Shown here piece after piece: positions 1 through 5,243 of a DNA stretch of 7,174 nucleotides; position 1 is the stretch's first letter, and every line of letters starts with the position of its first letter. The notes below the pieces were generated by a model. The model saw nothing but the letters and a program-made list of their open reading frames with translations. It ran no database searches and had not been told where the DNA came from. Position numbers and translations under genes: made by a program. Origin of the DNA: a bacterium UBA6025 (lineage in GTDB: Bacteria > Patescibacteriota > Saccharimonadia > Saccharimonadales > Saccharimonadaceae). The stretch is from contig DIZP01000052.1 in the NCBI GenBank assembly GCA_002429375.1, positions 17,953 through 25,126 on the forward strand, read 5' to 3'.

Positions 1-1103
1 TCTCGCAAACCGGTATCCTCGACGATATCAATCTTTCGTCCTTGTGTCACCGGAGAAAGATCAAGCGCACTCCCTAGCTTGCTAAAAAGGCGACGACAAT
101 GCAGTTCTATCGAGTCGTCAAGTCCAAATTCTTCTTTCTCGGCCAAGCATTGTGCGGCCGCAAGCGCTATCGGGTCTTGATCAAGCAGAATAACCTTTGG
201 TGATATGCCTTTGGCTTTTAAAGCCTTGGCGACTTCAAAAATAGGGAGCGCCGTGCCACAACCAACGCTTAAGATTGTCAGCTCTTTGAGCTCTGGTTCG
301 CGCTCAAGGCGCGCATCAACGTACTGCGATATAACACCCCGAACTTTGTCCTTGCGACTGCGGATGCCGAGAGAATCCGTGCAGTACTGAACGACTTCTT
401 TAAAATCTTGGGAGATTGGTTGATCAATAAACTCGCGTAGCTCTTTCATACGCCTAAGCGTTGATGCCTGCGCGCTGCCGAGCGATTTCCCCTGCAAGTC
501 TTGTTGCGCGACAATATTTGCTTCTTCTAAAGTTTTGCCGGTCAAAAAGCCCGATGATCGCTCGTCAAAAGTAATATCAAAAATTTCATCCCCCAAAAGA
601 CCACTCATTGTCGGATATATACCGTCAGTCTGTTCGCTCTCAAGCTCGTGTGCAAAAGCAATTGTCAAAAGAGCCATGGCTTGACCGGACTGTCTATGCC
701 ACGGCATCTTGTCTGCAGAATATAAAATTTCTTGCCGGGTTACCTCACGCGCATGATGCACTTGGCGAGATGCAGCCCGAAACGGAGCGGCAACCACCTG
801 CAAAGGGGTCATATGGAGACGGGCTACTAATGACGCCGCACCAAGTTGACGTCGGGTCACCAGTTCGCGATGACCGTCTTCGTACCGTTCGCCACCAACT
901 TTTAGACGCTCGAACATCGAGACGATGGCTTCAATGTTGTCGTAGGCAATATCGGTTCTTTCGGACTCGGGGCTAAAGTTGACCTCATACCCCTGCAACT
1001 TCAAACTTTCAATTTCGGCTCGTAGGCTCTCGTTAATCAATAGTCCATCGAGATGTTTGTCTCTCACTTTTATTTCTTCGAGTGTCATTAATTCATTTTT
1101 CAT
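1..1103 (-). CDS. class I SAM-dependent methyltransferase, C-terminus cut by window edge
   Basis: An open frame reads without a stop from an ATG at 1103 to the left edge (367 codons plus two bases), so the C-terminus is missing. It probably transfers a methyl group from S-adenosylmethionine to an unknown substrate in the cytoplasm. The evidence is a Rossmann methyltransferase signature: a glycine-rich motif I, VGCGTA, at about residues 280-285, followed by a second strand LLDQDP at about 306-311, whose Asp would bind the SAM ribose. The strand IDIVED with TGLR follows just before the edge. The first ~250 residues are mostly charged, probably helical, and I do not recognise them. An in-frame ATG lies five codons upstream (1118), but an AAGAG there is about 12 bases away and a TACAAT box overlaps it, so 1103 is preferred weakly. 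The layout (long N-terminal region, then SVGCG and DQDP) vaguely recalls the methyltransferases linked to hydroxy-fatty-acid methyl ester signals. That specificity is a guess; the methyltransferase call is firm. Confidence 0.82.
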   Translation of the reverse strand, partial: MKNELMTLEEIKVRDKHLDGLLINESLRAEIESLKLQGYEVNFSPESERTDIAYDNIEAIVSMFERLKVGGERYEDGHRELVTRRQLGAASLVARLHMTPLQVVAAPFRAASRQVHHAREVTRQEILYSADKMPWHRQSGQAMALLTIAFAHELESEQTDGIYPTMSGLLGDEIFDITFDERSSGFLTGKTLEEANIVAQQDLQGKSLGSAQASTLRRMKELREFIDQPISQDFKEVVQYCTDSLGIRSRKDKVRGVISQYVDARLEREPELKELTILSVGCGTALPIFEVAKALKAKGISPKVILLDQDPIALAAAQCLAEKEEFGLDDSIELHCRRLFSKLGSALDLSPVTQGRKIDIVEDTGLR

Positions 1104-1183
1104 AATAAGTGAGCTCATTGTACACTATTACTCTTTTCGGCGCTGGCATTTCCCGCATATGTCGTGGTATTATTAAAAAAGAC
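1104..1183. promoter_or_regulatory. divergent intergenic region between methyltransferase and response regulator
   Basis: This 80-base spacer must hold the promoters of two divergent genes. On the plus strand TATTAT at 1168-1173 could be a -10 box for the response regulator, only ten bases before its ATG, which would give an almost leaderless message. The nearest -35-like hexamer, TGGCAT at 1144-1149, is poor. On the minus strand TACAAT (1121 down to 1116) could be a -10 box for the methyltransferase, favouring its ATG at 1103. Neither gene has a clear Shine-Dalgarno site at proper spacing. Seen by eye only. Confidence 0.3.
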
Positions 1184-1555
1184 ATGACCAAGATAGCTAT
1201 CATCGAAGACGACCCCGTCATCAGCCAAATGTACCGTATGAAATTCGAAGCGGACGGTTTTGACGTCCAGCTCGCCAACAACGGCAAACGGGGCGTGGCA
1301 TTAGTGGCGGCCTTCACGCCAGACATCATTTTGCTTGATTTGCAGATGCCCGAGATGGATGGCGCCGAAGCTCTCGCGATTATTCGCAAAAGTGAATCGA
1401 GTAAAAATACTCCGGTCATTATTCTCACTAACCTCGGTGAAGAAGAGTCTCCCAAGGAAATCCGCAGCCTTGGCATCCACAGTTATATCGTCAAAGCCGA
1501 TCTGACACCGCGCCAAGTCGTGCAACGCGTCAAAGAGGCTCTCGGAACAAACTAG
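1184..1555 (+). CDS. single-domain CheY-like response regulator (REC domain only)
   Basis: This 123-residue protein is a complete receiver domain with no output domain. It would be phosphorylated by a histidine kinase and act by protein contact in the cytoplasm. All key residues of the family are present: the acidic pair D9/D10 for Mg2+, phospho-acceptor D52 in LLDLQMPEMDG, switch T82 (IILTN) and K104 (YIVKAD). The C-terminal helix ends at the stop, so nothing follows the receiver. The frame stays open upstream to an ATG at 1109, but receiver domains begin with the first beta strand (KIAIIEDD), so ATG 1184 is chosen. No strong ribosome site precedes it, only an A-rich run. No kinase is adjacent; the divergent neighbour is a methyltransferase. 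The gene converges on folD and their stops overlap within CTAG at 1552-1555. Its partner and target cannot be named from this window. Confidence 0.93.
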   Translation: MTKIAIIEDDPVISQMYRMKFEADGFDVQLANNGKRGVALVAAFTPDIILLDLQMPEMDGAEALAIIRKSESSKNTPVIILTNLGEEESPKEIRSLGIHSYIVKADLTPRQVVQRVKEALGTN

Positions 1556-2379
1556 AGGTCTTGTTGGCCTTGTCGGTCAGCAATCACTCGGGCCGCTTGA
1601 ATGACGTTATCAAATAACGCCGCCACTGTCAGTGGCCCGACTCCCCCTTTCAGTGGAGTAATCGTGATATCACCGAGCTCTCGAACATCCGCGCTCACAT
1701 CACCGACAATCTTGCCGTGCTCGGATGCTGTGCCAGCGTCGACAACGACTACCCCCGGTTGAATCATGTCTTTGGTAATAAGCGCGGGGACGCCAGTCGC
1801 GGTCACAATAATTTCGGATACACGAAGTAATGAGGCCAAGTCCGGCGTGGTATCGTCATAGACCGTCGCCTTGAGCCCGGCACCGAGCCACAGTCGCGAC
1901 AGTGGTGCGCCTACCAAGCGGCCATTACCTACGATCGCAATCGCTTTGCCTTCCAACGCCACGTTGTAACCTGCCAACAACCAATCTATAGCCATGGCGG
2001 TGGCTGGAGTGAAGCCAGTCCCTTGTCCAAGTCCGTCGACGTCTTTTTCAGGTGCCACCGCGTTAACAGCAGCATCGGTTTGAGCTGGGTCAGTCAACGG
2101 TAGTTGAATAATAATTCCCTGGACAGACTCGTCTTGATTCAACCTTTCAATCTGCGGCAGCAAGTCGGCCTGACTAATTTTATAAATGTCTACTTCAACC
2201 AAAATATCGGCTCCGTAGGCTTGTTTGAGCCGCACATACGTATCAATCACCGCGCTATCGGTGGTTTGTATAATTGCCAACCTCGGTATCACTCGCCACG
2301 ATTGACGCAAGGCTCGGACTTGTTTAAGCTGGCGTTCTTTTATAAAGCCAGCCAGCTCTGCTCCATCTAAAATCTTCAT
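1552..2379 (-). CDS. folD: bifunctional methylenetetrahydrofolate dehydrogenase/methenyltetrahydrofolate cyclohydrolase FolD
   Basis: FolD interconverts 5,10-methylene-, 5,10-methenyl- and 10-formyl-tetrahydrofolate in the cytoplasm using NADP(H), supplying one-carbon units for purine and formyl-Met synthesis. The 275-residue product, slightly shorter than typical FolD (~285), opens with the family start MKILDG. It keeps Y48 and catalytic K52 (TYVRLK), IQLPL at 91-95, KDVDG at 112-116, the nucleotide loop GNGRLVGAP at 151-159 and KGGVGPLTVA near 244-253. Two places differ from E. coli-type enzymes: the usual GRSxxVG loop reads GNGRLVG, and the usual CTP motif reads FTP at 123-125. An ATG 13 codons upstream (2418) exists, but homology and an AGAGG just before 2379 (only two bases away, unusually close) favour 2379. 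The stop overlaps that of the response regulator. I infer the enzyme is active because the catalytic residues are intact; cofactor preference is uncertain. Confidence 0.95.
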   Translation of the reverse strand: MKILDGAELAGFIKERQLKQVRALRQSWRVIPRLAIIQTTDSAVIDTYVRLKQAYGADILVEVDIYKISQADLLPQIERLNQDESVQGIIIQLPLTDPAQTDAAVNAVAPEKDVDGLGQGTGFTPATAMAIDWLLAGYNVALEGKAIAIVGNGRLVGAPLSRLWLGAGLKATVYDDTTPDLASLLRVSEIIVTATGVPALITKDMIQPGVVVVDAGTASEHGKIVGDVSADVRELGDITITPLKGGVGPLTVAALFDNVIQAARVIADRQGQQDL

Positions 2380-2381
2380 TA

Positions 2382-2386
2382 CCTCT
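2382..2386 (-). promoter_or_regulatory. Shine-Dalgarno site deciding the folD start
   Basis: AGAGG on the minus strand lies two bases before the ATG at 2379. The spacing is short, but no such site precedes the alternative ATG at 2418. Together with the family's conserved LDG start this sets the folD start. Confidence 0.45.
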
Positions 2387-2432
2387 ATCTTAGCAAACAA
2401 TTGGCCCTTGTTGTACATTTAAAGGTTCGCTA

Positions 2433-2438
2433 ATTATC
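2433..2438 (-). promoter_or_regulatory. possible -10 box for folD
   Basis: GATAAT on the minus strand would place the transcript start near 2426, giving a leader of about 47 bases to the ATG at 2379 and leaving almost no leader for the ATG at 2418. No convincing -35 hexamer is seen 16-18 bases upstream. By-eye call in an AT-rich spacer. Confidence 0.3.
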
Positions 2439-2472
2439 TTATAAGCGTGTACTATATAAAGCATTAGGACAT

Positions 2473-2478
2473 TATAAT
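2473..2478 (+). promoter_or_regulatory. -10 box (perfect TATAAT) for the DUF3494-sortase pair
   Basis: A perfect TATAAT lies 26 bases before the ATG at 2504, putting the transcript start near 2485 and leaving a leader of about 20 bases that contains the ribosome site. The hexamer 17 bases upstream (TACTAT) is a weak -35 match. The spacer between folD and this gene is AT-rich, so chance is possible, but position and sequence both fit. Confidence 0.5.
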
Positions 2479-2493
2479 TACCTATAAACAATT

Positions 2494-2497
2494 AAGG
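2494..2497 (+). promoter_or_regulatory. Shine-Dalgarno site of the DUF3494 gene
   Basis: AAGG sits six bases before the ATG at 2504. It selects this ATG over the in-frame TTG two codons upstream at 2498, which overlaps the spacer the ribosome site needs. Confidence 0.55.
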
Positions 2498-2503
2498 TTG
2501 TAT

Positions 2504-3433
2504 ATGAAAAAAATTAATAAAAGTTCAACAGTCAAGATATTGGTCGCTTCGTTAGTTCTTGGTCTTGCCGGTGTAGTCATGGGCTCTCCTCTCGTGCATG
2601 CATTACAATCCACCGTAAACCTTGGTACGGCTGCTCCTTTTGCAATCCTAGCTGGGACACCTAGCATTACCAACACAGGAGCCTCTGTTATAACTGGAAA
2701 TGTCGGTTTAAGTCCAATGGCTGGTTCTGGTATAACAGGGCTACTCTGTACGCAAGTGACTGGAACAATCTATGCAGTTGATGCTACGGGGCTTCCGTGT
2801 TTTACAGTGAACGGTCCTTTGCTCGTCACGGCCAAGAATGACTTAGATACCGCGTACACTGACGCTGCTAACCGCATACCAGTTAATACCGTAAACACAG
2901 AGCTCGGCGGAACAACTAAGTTCGCTGGTGTTTATACCTCCGGAGCAACCACTTTTGATATTACGGCTGGTGCAGGTCCGTTAGTCATCGATGGACAAGG
3001 CGATCCTTCGGCTGTTTTCATCTTCGAATCATCTGCGGCATCTCCCGGCCTGACGGTGGGACCAGGCAGCACCGTATCGTTAATTAACGGTGCTCAGGCC
3101 TGTAACGTCTTTTGGCGCGTAGTATCTGCTGATATCAACACAACCGCGGTGTTCAAAGGCACAGTCATGGCCCTTAATTCAATCACGGTTGCAAATGGCG
3201 CAAACATCGAAGGTCGACTACTCGCCCGCAACGGCTTAGTATCATTGATCAATGATACAATCACAGTTCCAACGTGTACGGCTGGTGGTTCTGGTAGTGC
3301 AACGCCCGGCTTACCTAATACAGGATTTGCTAGTAATGAAAATAACACACTTCTATGGTCTATAGGTATTTCAGTTGGAATTATGATTGCATTGGTATCC
3401 CTAGTTATTGTTCAAAAGAAACGTGCCATTTAG
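2504..3433 (+). CDS. LPNTG-anchored DUF3494 (ice-binding-protein-like) surface protein
   Basis: A 309-residue exported protein. A signal peptide occupies residues 1-33: lysines at 2, 3, 6 and 11, hydrophobic core 12-27, likely cleavage after VHA (31-33). The DUF3494 beta-helix domain runs from about 38 to 257. Family signatures include LGTAAPFAILAG near 40-51, SVITGNVGLSP near 61-71, AVFIFESS, and NVFWRV right after C200, then GRLLARNGLVSL and a closing TITVP. Four cysteines (C82, C99, C200, C258) could form two disulfides. After a short Gly/Ser linker come LPNTG at 270-274, a hydrophobic stretch about 283-303 and the tail KKR: a full cell-wall sorting signal. The adjacent downstream sortase is the obvious partner. 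DUF3494 proteins include proven ice-binding proteins, but many members are annotated so by fold alone. Ice binding cannot be read from this sequence, and a role as adhesin or host-contact protein is equally plausible. The ATG at 2504 is preferred over an upstream TTG because of the AAGG site. Confidence 0.93.
   Translation: MKKINKSSTVKILVASLVLGLAGVVMGSPLVHALQSTVNLGTAAPFAILAGTPSITNTGASVITGNVGLSPMAGSGITGLLCTQVTGTIYAVDATGLPCFTVNGPLLVTAKNDLDTAYTDAANRIPVNTVNTELGGTTKFAGVYTSGATTFDITAGAGPLVIDGQGDPSAVFIFESSAASPGLTVGPGSTVSLINGAQACNVFWRVVSADINTTAVFKGTVMALNSITVANGANIEGRLLARNGLVSLINDTITVPTCTAGGSGSATPGLPNTGFASNENNTLLWSIGISVGIMIALVSLVIVQKKRAI
3239..3258. repeat. perfect 20-base palindrome inside the DUF3494 gene
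   Basis: GTATCATTGA is followed directly by its reverse complement TCAATGATAC, with no spacer and no mismatch. It encodes VSLIND, part of a beta-helix rung. An earlier rung with VSLIN contains a shorter 12-base palindrome (CGTTAATTAACG), so some of the symmetry follows from the encoded peptide. Confidence 0.9.
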
Positions 3434-3458
3434 CACAACCCAATAAGGTCTGACGAAT

Positions 3459-4106
3459 ATGCTTTCAAAACCAGCCGGTCCGAAAGTTTCACAGACCTTA
3501 TTGAAATTAGTACCATTTATACTTGGGGTTATTGTTTTTACTGTTGCAGGAATCCTCTTTTTTCTCGTGCTTAGTAACTCTTTTAAGCAGACTCCGGCAC
3601 CAAACCCAACAGCGTCAGCCCCTACTTCCACCCATTCCACGCAAGCAATAATAAAGGTCGGTCTACCGGTACGTCTCGTCATCCCAGGGATAAATGTTGA
3701 CGCGCACATAGGTTATGCTGGCACAGCACCTGATGGCACAATGGAAATAACAAAAAGCCAAGATGACGTCGCCTGGTATGAACCTGGCACGCGACCTGGT
3801 AACGTTGGTAGCGCCGTAATTGCGGGCCACTACGGATCACTAAATGGAAAATACTCGGTATTTAGCTATCTATCAAAATTGAACAAAGGTGATACATTGA
3901 GCATCAAAGATCATAACGGAAAACTTATCAACTTTATAGTCCGCGAAAGTCGCACGTATGATCCAGCCGCAAACGCTACTGACATTTTTAATTCAACCGA
4001 CGGCAAATCGCACCTTAACCTCATTACTTGCGAAGGTTCGTGGAACCAAGCCAAGGAATCATATTCTTACCGACGTGTCGTGTTTACCGATAAAGTAGCG
4101 AAATAA
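3459..4106 (+). CDS. membrane-anchored sortase (transpeptidase, class E/F-like)
   Basis: Sortases cut surface proteins at LPxTG on the outer face of the membrane and join them to an acceptor on the envelope. The 215-residue product has a short cytoplasmic start, one transmembrane helix at about 17-38, a Pro/Ser/Thr-rich linker at about 44-62 and then the sortase beta barrel. It shows the domain opening RLVIPGINVDAHI at 72-84, GTMEI at 93-97, VAWYEPGTRPG at 104-114, catalytic His124 in IAGHYG, catalytic Cys191 in LITCEG and the Arg in YRRVV (R205, possibly R206). The triad is therefore complete. The compact domain with VAWY and IAGH recalls the actinobacterial class E/F enzymes; exact class is an inference. 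It starts 25 bases after the stop of the LPNTG protein, with AAGG at 3445-3448 ten bases upstream, so the two are probably co-transcribed as enzyme and dedicated substrate. Confidence 0.94.
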   Translation: MLSKPAGPKVSQTLLKLVPFILGVIVFTVAGILFFLVLSNSFKQTPAPNPTASAPTSTHSTQAIIKVGLPVRLVIPGINVDAHIGYAGTAPDGTMEITKSQDDVAWYEPGTRPGNVGSAVIAGHYGSLNGKYSVFSYLSKLNKGDTLSIKDHNGKLINFIVRESRTYDPAANATDIFNSTDGKSHLNLITCEGSWNQAKESYSYRRVVFTDKVAK

Positions 4107-4113
4107 GTTCCAG

Positions 4114-4134
4114 CTGTATCAAAAAAAGATGCAG
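4114..4134 (+). terminator. weak hairpin after the sortase gene
   Basis: CTGTATC and GATGCAG form a seven-pair stem with one G-U pair around a loop of seven A residues, beginning eight bases after the sortase stop. No T-run follows, so it is not a standard intrinsic terminator. It could stabilise the 3' end of the mRNA or be chance. Confidence 0.25.
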
Positions 4135-4190
4135 ATAAATCATACTGTGACGAATAACTTGCATAATTACCCAATAAAAAGTATTGTATA

Positions 4191-4199
4191 TGGAATAAT
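4191..4199 (+). promoter_or_regulatory. possible extended -10 promoter for the DUF1861 gene
   Basis: TGGAATAAT matches the extended -10 pattern TGnTATAAT at all but one core base. Transcription would start near 4206, about nine bases before the ATG at 4215, so the message would be nearly leaderless, in keeping with the lack of a ribosome site. It is flanked by the inverted repeat AAGTATT (4179-4185) and AATACTT (4206-4212), which could be an operator but is short and AT-rich. Confidence 0.3.
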
Positions 4200-4214
4200 A
4201 ACGCTAATACTTAT

Positions 4215-5243
4215 ATGGTCTGCCTTTTAATGAGCCTGCAACTTGAAACCCTAACAAACAATAATGCGATGCGAAAATGCGAGCAGTACACGCTGACCAA
4301 CCCCAGCCTACTTGCGAAGCCGGCGGATTTGCCGGAAGGCTACATAGCCACTAACCCATCTGGTATATGGACGACCACGAGTCAATCTGGGAAGAACTAC
4401 GATATTATGTACCTACGAGTGGAGCCCGAAGGCTCACATTTAGGTAAATCTGCCGTTGTTCCCTATATAGTTGATGTCACAGATTTTAGTAAACCTTTGC
4501 TTCGTTACAATGAAGCCGAGGCGATAATGGGAGAAGACCCGTCCCTCACCCGCATCAACCGACGTCTGTCGAATGGAGCCATAGAAAGAATCTGGCTATT
4601 AAGTTGCGTTGACGCCCAACCTTTCCGTGACCGACCCGACGATGTCGAGAGTCTCCATACGAGATTTTACGCTGGTAGCGATCTGAAACGCCTCGAGCAT
4701 ATTGCCGACGGACCAGCGGGCATGAAGGACATCCGCATCTCTGCCGATAATCCCACGGGTTCATCAACAAAGCTTCATATCTATGGGCGGCCTCAGCCAC
4801 AAGCATATAGTGGCAATATTTCTTATACCACCGTTGCGAGCATAAACGATTTGACCGAGCAGGTAATCCGCGAGGCACCCATTATCGACGAGAGTCTCAT
4901 GCCAATCGGAAGTGGCGTCTGGGGTGGCGTCAACGATGTCATCAGGTCAGGTGCAGGGAAGAACATCCTCCTTACCCATCGCGCCTGGTGTTTGGGCGAA
5001 AAGGACGAGGAACGGCATTATCAAGCTGAGCTGATTGAGCATGATACGCTCAACAATTGTATTACCGTTCTTGGTGTCCTCGCAACGGCAGATTTATTTC
5101 CAGCTGGAACTATAAAGAAGAATAAGTCAGTAGGGCTGAGTGACGTCGTTTTTCCTGGCGGAGTTTACAATGGCACCTTGCGATACGTTTCATTCGGTGT
5201 GCGCGATGGTTCGATTGGGATAGGTCGCATCCAAAACCGTTAG
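4215..5243 (+). CDS. DUF1861 family protein, predicted beta-propeller, function unknown
   Basis: A 342-residue protein without signal peptide or membrane segment, so probably cytoplasmic. From memory of family PF08950 (DUF1861) the match is clear over the last two thirds: RFYAGSDLKRL near 149-159, DGPAGMKDIRI near 165-175, GRPQP followed by ISYTTV, then SINDLTEQVI, WGGVND near 236-241, the stretch ILLTHRAW then RHYQAEL, and SDVVFPGG near 309-316 followed by a closing YVSFGVRDG. The family is, as far as I recall, uncharacterised and has a five-bladed propeller fold like several glycoside hydrolases and phosphorylases. A role in sugar or glycan chemistry is only an inference from fold, and I cannot assign catalytic residues. 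The start is uncertain: ATGs at 4215, 4230 and 4269 are all in frame and none has a Shine-Dalgarno site. The first ~18 residues look unlike a domain, so 4269 is possible. Its stop overlaps the convergent reductase gene by four bases. No neighbour hints at a pathway. Confidence 0.8.
   Translation: MVCLLMSLQLETLTNNNAMRKCEQYTLTNPSLLAKPADLPEGYIATNPSGIWTTTSQSGKNYDIMYLRVEPEGSHLGKSAVVPYIVDVTDFSKPLLRYNEAEAIMGEDPSLTRINRRLSNGAIERIWLLSCVDAQPFRDRPDDVESLHTRFYAGSDLKRLEHIADGPAGMKDIRISADNPTGSSTKLHIYGRPQPQAYSGNISYTTVASINDLTEQVIREAPIIDESLMPIGSGVWGGVNDVIRSGAGKNILLTHRAWCLGEKDEERHYQAELIEHDTLNNCITVLGVLATADLFPAGTIKKNKSVGLSDVVFPGGVYNGTLRYVSFGVRDGSIGIGRIQNR

Noticed and set aside
608..976. Plus-strand open frame of 122 codons
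   Set aside because: It lies wholly opposite the minus-strand methyltransferase, whose reading frame gives recognisable motifs. The plus-strand product has no recognisable features.
1110..1117. TGAGCTCA palindrome in the divergent spacer as an operator
   Set aside because: Only eight bases, partly inside a possible start codon, and expected often by chance.
1109..1183. N-terminal extension of 25 residues on the response regulator
   Set aside because: Receiver domains begin at the first beta strand, reached from ATG 1184; the extension overlaps the divergent promoter and the methyltransferase start region.
2380..2418. Upstream ATG of folD adding 13 residues
   Set aside because: No ribosome site, and a likely -10 box leaves almost no leader. 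FolD proteins start close to the LDG motif.
2498..2503. TTG start for the DUF3494 gene
   Set aside because: It lies directly next to the AAGG site, while the ATG at 2504 has proper spacing.
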